64,000 nt of DNA from Carallia brachiata (taxonomy: Eukaryota; Streptophyta; Magnoliopsida; Malpighiales; Rhizophoraceae), in NCBI GenBank assembly GCA_021464245.1, contig JADCRB010000064.1, positions 4,279,910-4,343,909 on the forward strand, read 5' to 3'. Shown here piece after piece: positions 22,441 to 33,720 of the stretch. Position 1 is the stretch's first letter. Each line of letters opens with the position of its first letter. The notes under the pieces are model-generated. The model saw only the letters and a program-made list of their open reading frames with translations. It was not told where the DNA came from and ran no database searches. The position numbers were made by a program, and so were the translations under genes.

Positions 22441-23681
22441 TCTTGTAATGTGGCCGGCAAACGAAAAAAAAGAAAAAAAGGTAAACGAAAAGTTGAAAAG
22501 GAGAAGAAAAGGTAAAAGAAAAGAAAAGTTAAAAGGTAACCAAAATAAAAATAAAAACGTTTTGGCCACCCCTCCATTATTTTGGCCTGTTCCGTTCGGA
22601 GCACACACACGTGTATATACTGGATATACTCGATAGAAATGTGAAAATAAGAAAATTTAAGTTGCACTTCTAGTATCAATTGATTAAACTGATTTAAATT
22701 TAATTTAGATTTGAGAAAAATTAGTTGAGTAAAAATAAGATTAATCTTTGGTTGGCCATGATTATTATCCTAATTAATTTGAACAGTTTTTAAGTTTGAA
22801 TTTGTGTTGAAAGAATTGAATGAAATTAAAATTGAGTAATGAATTAAATTTAAATTTTTAACTATAATTGTTATTGAACGTAATTTAGAAGATTTTAAAG
22901 AAATTAAAATTTACATATATTATCATAATAAATAATTTGTCTTTATTATTAAAATTAAAAAAGATAAATAAAAAAATAATAAACTATCCAAATTTTTAAT
23001 TCGAGGAGAGGTGAGAGTTCAAATTTAACCTCCTCACCTCCTCTCTTATAAGCATAAGTCTTATAATAAACAAAATAATAATAATAAAAATAAAATAATA
23101 AGGAAGACATAAATTATTAATATTTTAAAAATTTTAATAAGAGAATTTGGAAAATGATGTGACAGACAATTTGTCCAACTTTAATGGAGAAAGTTAAGTG
23201 ACTAGCCCGAGTCAAGTCCTATATAGGCACAATGTCTTTGAGGATATGCAAAATAAATGGTTGATAGCCAGCTGGGATCAATTGTTGGGCGGAATGTTGG
23301 TTTCTTTCAAGTGGGATGTGCCAGGAATCAAAGTTCTTACAAACAAACAAAACAAATCAGGACAACGTGGCTACTGTGCTTAGTGTTATTGATTGGTATA
23401 AAATCATAGTACTAATTTTGTTTTTATTATTTTATCATCTAATAGAAGTCTTATTGTCAAAAAATAGAAGTCTTATTGTGTCCTGAGCTATAAATTCTTT
23501 AGTATTAAGTACCTCTGAAAAGATCTATAAATATTATTTTTGTTAATAGGTAATTGTTTTGTTAAAATGTTAATTTTTTGAACTTTTTTTCCCCTTATTT
23601 GTGGTAATATGCACGATATATTAGACAATCTCTGTATTTCACAATCACGATTTTTGGTTAAATGTGGCCAATGGATAAGTT
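22441..23681. repeat. duplicated segment A
   Basis: This noncoding segment recurs at 31575-33720 (A') with the same order of landmarks: a purine-rich stretch, the GGCCACCCCTCC phrase, the AATTAATTTGAACAG phrase, a GAGGAGAG/CTCCTCTC inverted pair, and the GACTAGCCCGAGTCAAG phrase near 23200. A' also contains a solo gypsy LTR that A lacks. No gene supported. Confidence 0.75.
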
Positions 23682-24764
23682 GAGTCAAGTAATTTTAAGT
23701 TTTGGATCATTAGGATTTTGGGTCCATCAGGTTTCAAATGTTTCAGTAGCATTTTGATTCATTTGACATTCAAGTTATTTAGATTTTAGATTATTTCAGT
23801 TTCAGATCGAGTCAAGTTATAAGTTATTGACATTTGAATCAATGCAAGTCGAACTAAATTAGGTTTTACGCAGGTTAAATCAAGTTATATTAGTCAAGTC
23901 AATTTTTGTTACTGTGAGCATTTCCTCTCCATTTCCAAGCTAATATAACAAATTTCTCTCTTCTTACTAGGCGAGAATAAGCAATAATTTTTAATAATGT
24001 ACTATTATTTTTATGCAAATAAGCAGTATCAAGTATTGATACAAGCTTTTTTTTTCTCTTTGGAGAAATAAAGTGTGATAGTCTATAAAAGAGAGAGAAA
24101 AAAATCTGAAATCAATAGATAATAAAAAATATTGTGTTAATGAAGTTGGGAAAGTAATGTGCTGTAGTATATTAAGGAAATGGAAAGAAAAGTCTCAATT
24201 AAAAAATGAGTAGAGATATCTTGGTTTGAAATTTCTAAATTAAATACATGCATATTGGGAAAGTAGTTTTATAAATTTATTTAGTTATAATTTTGTTGAT
24301 TAATAATAATACAGTAAATTTTAAATTTTATCTCATTCATAATGAAAAAATTTAAATTGAATGACTGATATTTGGTTATATAAACTACTGTACATGCCAA
24401 TTTAAATGTGAGGAAAATAATTTTAAAAATAATTATTATTTATAAATAAAAAATAAGTCAAATACAAAAAATAATTTTTAATAGAAATATATATAAATAT
24501 AAGTTTTTATTAAAATGAATTAAAAATCCTAAGTGGGTTTTAGTTTAGATTAGCTCTAGTTGTTGTGGATTTCAAGTTACTGGGAATTGAGTTTCAAGTC
24601 ATCTTGGCTTCGGTCATCTTGGATTCCGATAATTCAAGTTTTAGGCACTTAAGATATGGGTTATTCAAGTTTTGAGTCCTTTCAAACATAAGTTATTTAT
24701 GTTTCAAATTATTTTGAATTTAGATCTAATCAAATTATTGATTATTAACTGTTCAGTTAAAGAA

Positions 24765-25035
24765 AGTTCATACCACCATCGTGCGATTCAATTGGTTAAG
24801 GGCTTAATTGTCGACCTTGTGGTGGAAGTTGAAGTCCCGCTAAAGTTGTTTGGTGGGACTAAACTTATTCTGAGCTCTACAAGGTCTTGATTGGTCCAAT
24901 GATGTTTGTCGAGTACCATGGGTTTTGCTCATTTACGAATTTGGTGTAGATTGCTGGCCTACTTTAGATAAGGGGAACAAATTTTTTGACGAGTCTGTAC
25001 CAACACTACTCACCTATTTTTAGGAAAAAAAAAAA
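24765..25035 (+). mobile_element. tRNA-derived SINE (old), copy in B
   Basis: An A-box-like GGTTAAGGGC and B-box-like GAAGTCCCGC lie near the start, followed by an unrelated body and an A-rich tail near 25024-25036. The counterpart in B' (59535-59815) has a cleaner B box (GAGTTCGAGTCCC). Because it is in both segments it predates their duplication. Confidence 0.55.
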
Positions 25036-25959
25036 AGTCTGAATTGAACCTAATTCGGAACAGATTGAATCAAATTATTTGAATGGGTTCAATTTTTGTC
25101 ACCTGTACTTTTGGCTCCCACCTCATTTCGTGGGCTACCAAATTTGTTTGGTATTTACGTTGCAACTTAATGGCCATTACTTTTAGGTATTTTAACATTT
25201 ACGGGTCAATTTTAGCATCAACTCAAACTCGATCACTCCAAGGGTGGCCAAATATTTATTTGGCCAATTTAAAATTGGCAAGGGTGGCGGCTGTTGTCGG
25301 CCGGCCGTAGAAAAGAAAAAGAAGTGAGCAAAGAAGAAGATCTAAGAAGAAAAAGGGCGGCTGCTTCTTTTCCTGAAAAAAAAAAAAAAGTTAGTATCCC
25401 CGTGACTGGTATGCCGAATTTTGTGTTGATTGAAATTAAAACTGTTATTTTTGAAACAAAAACTGATATTTTTGAAACACTTGTTATTTTTACATTTCAA
25501 AAATATCAGTGTTCGTTTAAAAAATAATAGACACGGTTTATTTCAAAAAAAAATTGAGACATTTTACCTGAAATATGTAACTGTGCTCCTCTGGAAAACA
25601 TATGTAGGGTTTTCAAAAGATAGTTTATATGTTTCAACTAAAAATTGAAAAAAAAAAAAAAACACCCCAATTACATAAAGATGAAGTGGCGTGTGCTTTT
25701 TAATGAGATTTCTATAGAGCATATTATCAAGCTCTCTATCGAACATCTTATCAAGCTTTGTACAAAGCATCTTATTGAACATTTAACAAGCTGTTTATGA
25801 ACATAAACGGGCTGAATAACCTTTTGTTCAAGCTAGTCTCATTTAGCAAATGAGCCTTGAATTAAATCTCGAGTATTGTTAATTTACTTTACCGAATGAG
25901 TTTGAATGATCTTTTATCGAGCTAAACAATCGAGGTTTTATTTAGAATATTGGTTCGTT

Positions 25960-26165
25960 AAAAATGTTAGCTGGACTTTTGGCCAAAGGTTTCACTCAAG
26001 AGGAGGATATTCACTATCATGAGACTTTCTCTCTAGTATCTAAGAAGAATTCATTTAGGGTTATTGTGACTTTAATATTTCATTTTGATTTATTGTTACA
26101 TTAGATGGATGTAAAAACTGCTTTCTTCAATGGAGATCGTGAGGAATGCCCTCCTTTTGAGGGAA
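25960..26165 (+). pseudogene. copia RT fragment in B
   Basis: Encodes the N-terminal part of a copia reverse transcriptase (seen: LLAKGFTQEEDIHYHETFS, then a MDVKTAFFNGD block), with an in-frame stop before MDV. Flanking gag, protease and integrase are absent here. The counterpart in B' is at about 60511-60715. Confidence 0.75.
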
Positions 26166-26717
26166 ATCTTTGGCCATAAGTTAGCCTTGTATAACTCAAT
26201 ATTGCCAGAAAAATCAAATAGGATACTTTTGATAATATTCACAAGTTTTCATGATAGTCAATATCCTTCTTTTGATAACCTTAATAATTTTTCATAAGTT
26301 TATAGAATGTGAGATTTCTTTTTTTCAAAGTCATGGGAATTTGAAGATTTTTTTTGTTTGGTTTGCATTTTCGAATTCTGTTATAATTGAAAATGAAATT
26401 TTAAACTTGCTTAATGTAATAAACTAATCCTGAAAGTTAAAGAGAAATATTGTACTAAGTCCATTGTTAAGTAAACTCACTTCTCCAATAAGATTTAAAA
26501 TCTCTCGTTCTTAAGGGAAGCAAAGTCATAGCAAAATGTTAAATAACATCTTCTGTCCTTTCAATTTAAATAAATTTATCGAATTTGTTGACTAATATTA
26601 TCAGCGTTACTTTTGGACTTTACGCTTTAACACCCCGGCCCATGATACTTGTCATAAGTATAGCCTCTCAATACTAGATGAGACTATGAGAGAGTTTAAG
26701 AAAATAAAGTTACAACT

Positions 26718-26906
26718 GAACCACCTGGTGTGGCTCAGTTGGCAACGCAGGCTGAGTAGGTGGGAAGAGCTCTCGGGTTCGATCCCCACTAAACACACTG
26801 GTGGCCAGGGGTGAAGAGCCTTAACTGTGACTAAGCCCCGACTCCGGATTAGTCGCCGCCCACGAGAGATGCGGATACCGGGGGGTCTAGACCAAAAAAA
26901 AATAAT
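26718..26906 (+). mobile_element. tRNA-derived SINE (young)
   Basis: About 189 bp with an A box (TGGCTCAGTTGG) and a B box (GGTTCGATCCC) at tRNA-like spacing, a GC-rich body and an A-rich/AAT tail. It is flanked by a 15-bp target duplication, AATAAAGTTACAACT, at 26703-26717 and 26907-26921. The homologous position in B' (near 61250) is an empty site. RNA polymerase III promoter function is expected for the family. It is not a tRNA gene. Confidence 0.9.
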
Positions 26907-27480
26907 AATAAAGTTACAACTTACCCAGCAACTTAAACTTTTAGTATAATGACAAGTGCTTAATCGTAACAGAATCCACTAAATATGTGGACTCTGTCAT
27001 CTCAAATTCTCTATATCGAAATGGCATATGACTTTGTTTTGGGATTGGAGCGTCTTGTAATAATTTGTTTAGGTACATTTTTGATACACAAAAGATTTAA
27101 TGTTTTTATTTTTGTAACAATTATTTAACACATTGATAAGTAAACCGGTATACAATATTTTTTGGTAATGATTTCTTTTCATAAACGAATTGATAAACGT
27201 GCTGTTTGTATAGGTGCAACTCGTTAATACCATATTGATGAATTTTATACATTAAAAATTTAAATCCGCAACATATTCCTTTTGAGTGCCTTTATAAATA
27301 TATTTTGCAATTTGTCTACCCTTCCTCACAAATAACTCTCCTGTTTGGTATACAATTTTGTTTGGCCGGCTCTCTATTTCTTGAATCTTGCTTTTCTTTC
27401 TGCATCATTGACAATCCATGCAAGACACACTAATTAGGAAGAAAAATTTACGAGACAAAAAAAAAAAAAACCACTAGAGA

Positions 27481-27760
27481 CTTTTTCTTATTTCTTAAAA
27501 GTTGAGAGAAAAACAGCAGAGAAGAAAGAAAAGCGGCTAGGGTTCTGTCCAGTGGCTGGCTCGCTTTGTATATATTTGTGGGCAATTATGTCTTTTCGCA
27601 CTTTCTGTTAGTATTGACTAACGACGGTCAGTCAAAGGATGTTTTCAGTAATTTTTTGAACAGAGGTATGTAATGTGTAATTAAGACCTATCTAGGGGAT
27701 GTTAAATGTAATTTACCCTATGTAAGTGTTCTGCCTTCTTTAAGGTGTCTATTAATTATC
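27481..27760. other. junction between segment B and the LINE
   Basis: Homology to B' fades after about 27500. The LINE coding homology begins near 27760. The intervening sequence may be LINE 5' sequence. No ORF1 is visible. Confidence 0.4.
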
Positions 27761-28670
27761 AATGATTAGATCTCTTTACTGGAATGTGAGGGGCCTTTCA
27801 TAGGGCTATAAAAAGAAAGTTGTGCGAGCCTTAATACAAAAAACAAAAGCTTGTTTTGTTATGCTCCAAGAAACAAAGATGCAAGAAATAATCGAGAGGA
27901 ATATCAAATCTATATGGGGTTCAAACTCTTGTGATTGGCTCGATATTGCTGCCTTTGGTAACTCAGGAGGTATATTATCTATATGGGATACCTCCCAATT
28001 TCAAGTTGAATGCACTCTCAAAGGAGCACGTTGGATCGCAGTTCATGGTACTTTTTTAGTCTCAAAAATAAATTGTGTTGTAGTTAATGTTTATGCTTAC
28101 AATGAGGATGTTAGTAGACGAGCAATGTGGTTGGAGATTATGGATTTGCTCAACAAGTTCAATACTCCTTTTTTTATTGGGGGAGATTTTAACACTACTC
28201 TAAATATAGGGGACCGAAATAACTGCAATGGTGTTTATAGTGTAGGGATGAAAGATTTTGCTGATTTCATAGAGGCAATGGAAGTGATTGACTTACCGGC
28301 CTTAAACAGGAGATTTACTTGGGGCAACTCCACTTCCACGAGCTGGTTGGATAGGTTCCTTATTAGCCCTTCTCTTCTGTCTTCATTTCCAAATCTGAAG
28401 CAATGGGTTTTGAATAGGGGTCTTTCATATCATTGTTCAATATTGTTGGAGTCTAATGAGGTCAATTGGGGGCCCAAACCTTTTCGATTCCTTAACTGTT
28501 GGTTATCTTTTCCAGGATTTTTGGACATGATAGGTATCGTTTGGAGAAGGATAGATAGTGAAGCAAAAGGACCAAGCAAGGTAATTACGAAGCTAAAGCT
28601 CCTCAAGGCTCATCTCAAAAATAGAATATCGATACCTTTGGAAATGTTGAAACTGAAATTAAAAAGTTAG
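27761..28670 (+). pseudogene. LINE endonuclease domain
   Basis: An AP-endonuclease-like domain. The start near 27761 has the WNVRGL motif and a stop soon after it. It is then open from 27822 with QETKM (catalytic Glu block), GGDFNTTL and a SWLDRFLIS block. The usual SDH motif near its end reads SYH, so a catalytic Asp has been lost. It would nick target DNA in a live element. Confidence 0.85.
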
Positions 28671-28678
28671 ACCATGAA

Positions 28679-30345
28679 TTGGCTGAGCTAGACAGAGAGC
28701 AGGAAATCAGACCTCTTAGCACTGCTCAGTTGTCACTAAGGAAATCCCTTTTGATAAAACTACGTGACAAATGCAAAATGCAGGAATCCATATGGCATCA
28801 AAAATCTCGTGTAAGATGGATCAAGAAAGGGGATTGCAATACACGATTTTTTCATATAACTGCCTCTGCTAAGGCAAGAAGGAATTATATTGGAAGTATA
28901 CGATCAAACGAGTTGTTACTTAATGATGTAAAGGACATTTGGAGTGAGGCTATTTATTCTGAGCAATTTTTTGATAGGCCTGTTATAGGAGATGTGGGGT
29001 TCAAAAAGCTCAAAGCCTCATCAGCCAACTAGCTCGAGTCTACTATTTCAGAAGGCGAAATAAAAAATGCTGTTTGGGACTGTGATGGAAACAAAGCTCT
29101 CAGCCTTGATGGTTTTAATTTTGCTTTCATAAAAGCGGCTTGGGTGCATTTGAAAGCAGATATTTTCGCATTGGCTTTTCACTTTTTCAAAACATCTCAG
29201 CTCCCCCAAGTGCATAAACTCTTCCTTTGTCACTCTTGTAGCTAAGATCAATGGTGCTTCTATGCTTGCTGATTTCCGGCCTATAAGTTTGATTGGGTGT
29301 TTATACAAAATAATCTAAAAAATCTTGGCGAATAGACTAAAAATTGTGATTGGTGAAGTCATCAGTGAAAACCAAACTGGTTTTATTTAAGGAAGACAAA
29401 TTCTCGATGGAGTTTTGATGGCCACGGAATGATTCATAGCTTGGCAAAAAATAAACAACCTGCGGTGATATTTAAGGTTGATTTTCATAAGGCTTTTGAT
29501 TCTGTGTCTTGGAGCTATTGAGATAATGTCCTACATCATATGGGTTTCGGTTGAAAAATGTGTCTTTAGATCCGTTAATGATCTCAACAGCCCGCATTTC
29601 TGTGTTGGTTAATGGATCTCAACTCCTGAATACTCTTCAGCGAGGAGTAAGACAAGGAGTTCCGCTCTCCCTTTTTCTGTTCATCTTAGCTGCAGAGGGG
29701 CTCTCTCGATTGCTACATAATGGTTGTGAGCAGAATCTCTTTCGGGGAATCGCTATCCATGGATCAAACTCTACCTTTCTTTGACTCATCTCCAATTTGC
29801 AGATGACACAATTATTTTTGTTAAACCAGAGAGGGCAGTCTTATGAATTTGAAAAGGATCCTCCGTTGCTTTGAGCTAGCATCTGGCTTAAAAGTAAATT
29901 TCATTAAGAGCTCAATTGTGAGAATCAATGTTGATACTCATTGGCTTGCATCAGTTGCTGCACTTAGAACTAAAGTCAAGAACCTACCATCAAAAACCTT
30001 GGACTCCCTCTTAGAGCCAATCCACGAAAGAAAGCCACTTGGGATCCCATCATTGCAAAAATCAGAAGCAGGTTGGCTGCTTGGAAAGGAAAACTGCTGT
30101 CCACTGCAGAAAGGCTCACACTCATCAAAACAGTACTCTCCTCTCTTCCCCTATACTATCTCTCAATTTTTAGAGTTCCGCATTCAGTGGCAAAGAAAAT
30201 TACATTCTTACAACAACGTTTCTTTTGGAGTGGTGATGTAGAAAAACAAAAATTGTGCACTATTAGTTGGGATGTTATTTGTAAGCCAAAGAAAGAAGGG
30301 GGCCTTGGGGTGGCCCGGGTGGGTTCCTTATTTCCTAAAAATTAA
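28679..30345 (+). pseudogene. LINE reverse transcriptase, multiply frameshifted
   Basis: The linker block (RWIKKGDCNTRFFH, near 28815) is followed by RT motifs in several frames: a PISLIGC-type block near 29280, a DFHKAFDSV block near 29480, RQGVPLS near 29650 and FADD at 29796-29807. At least four stops or frameshifts interrupt it. Confidence 0.85.
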
Positions 30346-31377
30346 GCATTGCTCTTTAAATGGATGTGAAGATATGCAAAAGAGAAAGACTCTCTATGGA
30401 GGCAGATTATTGATTCAAAATACAAAGTTTTGATGGCCAAAGTTTGATGTTAATAATACTTCTAGAGTGTGGGGAGATATTATTAAATCAGCCAACTCTG
30501 ATGCAGTCACCAAAAGGGTTGTGGAATGTGGAGTTCAAACCTCACTTGGCGATGGAAAGCTTATTAAATTCTGGCTGGATCTTTGGGTAGGTGACTATGC
30601 TCTTGGTTTTAGATTTCCACGACTCTTGGCACTATCAATGAATAAGGAAATCACTGTTTCGGAGTGTGGTCGATGGTCTAATGGAAAATGGCTTTGGGAT
30701 TTAAAATGGCGACATGGTCTTATAGATTGGGAAACTTCTGTGGTGAACAAGTTGCTAGCTGATATTTGATTCAATCCACCTTGTTCCTCATGTTGAAGAT
30801 TCTTTGATTTGGTTTTTAAATAAATCTGGAGACTATAGTGTTAAATCATTATATGCAGAACTCTTAAAGCCTTTTTCGCGGCCTGGTGAAGGCTTCATTC
30901 CAAAGGTTGAAATCTTTGCTTGGATGGCATTTTGGATAGAATTTTGCACTAGAAGTGCATTACTCAAAAGAGGAATCATTATGGATCACCAGAGTATTGT
31001 TGTTTCTGTGCTGAGGATATTGAAACATGCTCCCATCTTTTATTCATTGCAAAATCTCTTGGAGACTTTGGTGTTCTATTCTTAACTGGTGGGGCTTAAG
31101 TTAATGTGTCCCTAAATCTCTCACAGACCTATTTTTACAATGGAATGGCTCAGTAACTAGAAAAGACTCCAAGAAAGTGTGGACAACTCTATTTTTTGCT
31201 TTGCTTTGGAGCACATGGTTAAAGAGAAACAAGAAGATTTTTCAGGCTGCTGAAATAAAGTGGTCTGTTCTCCAAGATGTTATATTTGCTCGAGTGTACT
31301 CTTGGCTCAAAGTAGTGGACATTGATCTTCCCTTTCATGCCCAGCTCCTTCTCATTTCGGTTGATGCTTTGCAATGA
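30346..31377 (+). pseudogene. LINE C-terminal region (zf-RVT-like)
   Basis: Fragments of the C-terminal zinc-binding region common to plant L1 ORF2 proteins, including a WGDIIKSA block, a DGKLIKFWLDLWVGD block and a terminal LLWSTWLKRNKKIF block. Multiple stops separate them. Confidence 0.7.
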
Positions 31378-31812
31378 GGAGTATCTTATTCTAAAATGGC
31401 TTCTTCATGTTGATGATTTCCTTTTTGTAACTGTTTCTCATGTGTCAATCTGGGGTAATTTGATTATAAACCCATGATTGTTTTCTGCACCACCAGCCCT
31501 TAACTGGTCGTGAGGACTCATGTACAAATTTTTATATTCAATGGAATATACACATTTGACTTATCAAAAAAAAATGTGGCTTGCAAACGAAAAAAAGTAA
31601 AAAAGCAAATGAAAAAAGTAAAAGAAAAGTTGAAAAAGAAAGGAAAAAGAAAAAGTAAAAGAAAATAAAAGTTAAAAAGTAACCAAAAAAATAAAAATAT
31701 TATGGCCACCCCTCCACTCATTATTTTGGCCTGTTCCGTTCGGTGCGCATACACGTGTATATACTAGATATACTAGATAAAAAAGTTAAAAAAAAGAAAA
31801 TTTAAGTTACAC

Positions 31813-32723
31813 TGTAACGGGTAAATTTCGAGTCTGAAACAATTAGACTAAAAAATACAAACAACAAATTACAAATAAAAATGTAAAAATAAAAGAAAAT
31901 TTACGTGGGGTCGATCTCCGTAGATCCTCCGATTAGGTTCCTTTTTTGACTCCGTCAAGGGCTGTACGAGCTTGATATTGACAGAAAATAATTTCCACAG
32001 CTTTATCTTGAACTGGGTAGACTGAAACTGGATCTGATTTGGACGTTTAGACTACGGTTAAGAACCGCAGAGACCTGATCTGAGCCGATCTGGCTTAATT
32101 TCACCGAGGGTCGAAGGGACTTGTTCTCGGATGAGCTGCCTGGATTTTGCTGAGGGTCGTATGAGACTTGATCTCAGCCGTATTTGTAGTAATTTGATAT
32201 TTTTAGATCTATATTCTCATAAATTCAGATCTAGAGCGATCCGAGAATATAAACCTAAAAATAATTTTAGAAATGGAAACAGAAATTTTTTGGGGCTTAC
32301 CCCTGAAATATCTCTCAAAAAGGAGTTAGGAGAGTATACTGCAGAGTAAAAGCACGTAGGAAAAGGAGAAATTTATTGAGAGATTTCAAAATTTTCTTTT
32401 TCTCTCAAATTCTCTGAATTTTTCTGTTTACAGATTTGCTGAATCTCTTTTGAACTGGGGGGCAAGGGCCTATTTATAGGGTTTCCCCTCTAGTGTGAAA
32501 GCATGCGTGTGAAAGGAATAAGTCGACTTTTCCGTGTGAAAGCATGCGTAGGAAAGGAATAAGTCGACTTTTCCGTGTGAAAGCACGCGTGCGAAAGGAA
32601 TAAGTCTACTTTTCCGTGTGAAAGCACTCGTGCGAAAGGAATAAGTCGACTTTTCCGTGTGAAAGCACACATGCGAAAGGAATAAGTCAACTATTGACTC
32701 TTTTTTTTTTTTATATATTTACA
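31813..32723 (-). mobile_element. solo gypsy (Tat) LTR
   Basis: A 911-bp LTR in minus orientation, TGTAA...TTACA termini, homologous to the LTRs at 36024-36818 and 52932-53727. It is flanked by a perfect 5-bp duplication TACAC (31808-31812, 32724-32728), and segment A shows the empty target. Solo LTRs arise by recombination between the two LTRs of a full element. It is longer than the other two because of five tandem 41-bp repeats. Confidence 0.9.
32492..32696. repeat. 41-bp tandem repeat, five copies, in LTR
   Basis: Five head-to-tail units, each starting GTGTGAAAGCA and containing GGAATAAGTCGACTTTTCC with small variations. The last unit is degenerate. They lie in the U3-like part of the solo LTR. 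The other two LTRs lack the array. Confidence 0.9.
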
Positions 32724-33720
32724 TACACTTCTAATGACAAATGATTAAATTGATTTAAATTTAATTTAGATTTGAGAAAAATTAGTTGAATAAAAATAAA
32801 ATTAATCTTTTATTGGCCATGATTATTATCCTAATTAATTTGAACAGTTTTTAAGTTTAAATTTGTGTTGAAAGGATTGAATGAAATTAAAATTGAGTAA
32901 TGAATTAAATTTAAATTTTTAACTATCATTGTTATTGAACTTAATTTAAAAGATTTTAAAGAAATTAAAATTTATTTATATTATTATAATAAATAATTTG
33001 TTTTTATATCATTAAAATTAAAAAGATAAACTAAGAAAATAATAAACTATCCAAATTTTTAGTCTGAGGAGAGATGATAGTTCAAATTTTACCTCCTCAT
33101 CTCCTCTCTTATAAGCATAAGTCATCTAATAAATAAAATAATAATAATAATAATAATAATAAAATATTAACGAAGAGATAAATTATTAATATTTAAAAAA
33201 TTTTAATAGGAGAATTCAGAAAAAAAATGTGACAGACAATTTATCCAACTTTAATTGAGAAAGTGAAGTGACTAGCCCGAGTCAAGTCCTATATAAAAAT
33301 GAATGAATGATGTGGTAGGCACAATGTCTTTGAGGATATGCAAAATAATGGTTGATAGCCAGCTGGCATCAATTGCTGGATGGAATGTTGGCTCTCCATG
33401 TTGGCTCCTTTGAAGTGGGGTGTGCCCGGAATCAAAGTACTTACAAACAAACAAAATAAATTAGAACAACATGGATACTGCTTAGTGGTATTGATGGTAT
33501 AAAATCATACTACTAATTTTATTTATTATTTATTATCTATTAGAAATCTTATTTGGTCGTGAACTATAAATTCTTGAGTATTAAGTACCTCTAAAAAGAC
33601 CTACAAATATTATTTTTGTTAATTTGTAATTGTTTTGTTAGAATGTTTTCTTTATTGAACTTTTTTTCCCCCTAATTTGCGGCAATATGCATATATTAGA
33701 CAATTTGTATTTCACCCATT

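Larger units (their letters stand above)
23682..27480. repeat. duplicated segment B
   Basis: The diverged counterpart lies at 58428-61890 (B'). Shared landmarks include the GGATCATTAGGATTTTGGG phrase, a SINE-like insert, a copia RT fragment and a long noncoding tail. B contains a younger SINE that B' lacks. No intact gene. Confidence 0.75.
27761..31574 (+). mobile_element. L1-type LINE, degenerate
   Basis: Endonuclease, reverse transcriptase and C-terminal zinc-binding/RNase H-like segments occur in the order of plant L1 elements. The 3' end is a short A-run at 31566-31574. ORF1 is missing, so it is 5'-truncated, or the upstream part has decayed. No clear target duplication was found, partly because its 3' edge coincides with the start of duplicated segment A'. 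Confidence 0.85.
31575..33720. repeat. duplicated segment A' (interrupted by a solo LTR)
   Basis: Counterpart of 22441-23681, split by the solo gypsy LTR at 31813-32723. The right edge is lost near 33720, where homology to A stops. Confidence 0.75.

Noticed and set aside
22361..22636. 91-codon lysine-rich ORF and its reverse-strand partners
   Set aside because: Purine-rich low-complexity sequence also present, diverged, in A'. No domain.
26718..26800. A and B boxes suggesting a tRNA gene
   Set aside because: No full cloverleaf or anticodon arm, a long unrelated body, an A-rich tail and a 15-bp target duplication point to a SINE.
32470..32690. Regularly spaced 41-bp repeats resembling a CRISPR array
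   Set aside because: Units are head to tail without unique spacers, sit within a plant LTR, and the genome is eukaryotic.
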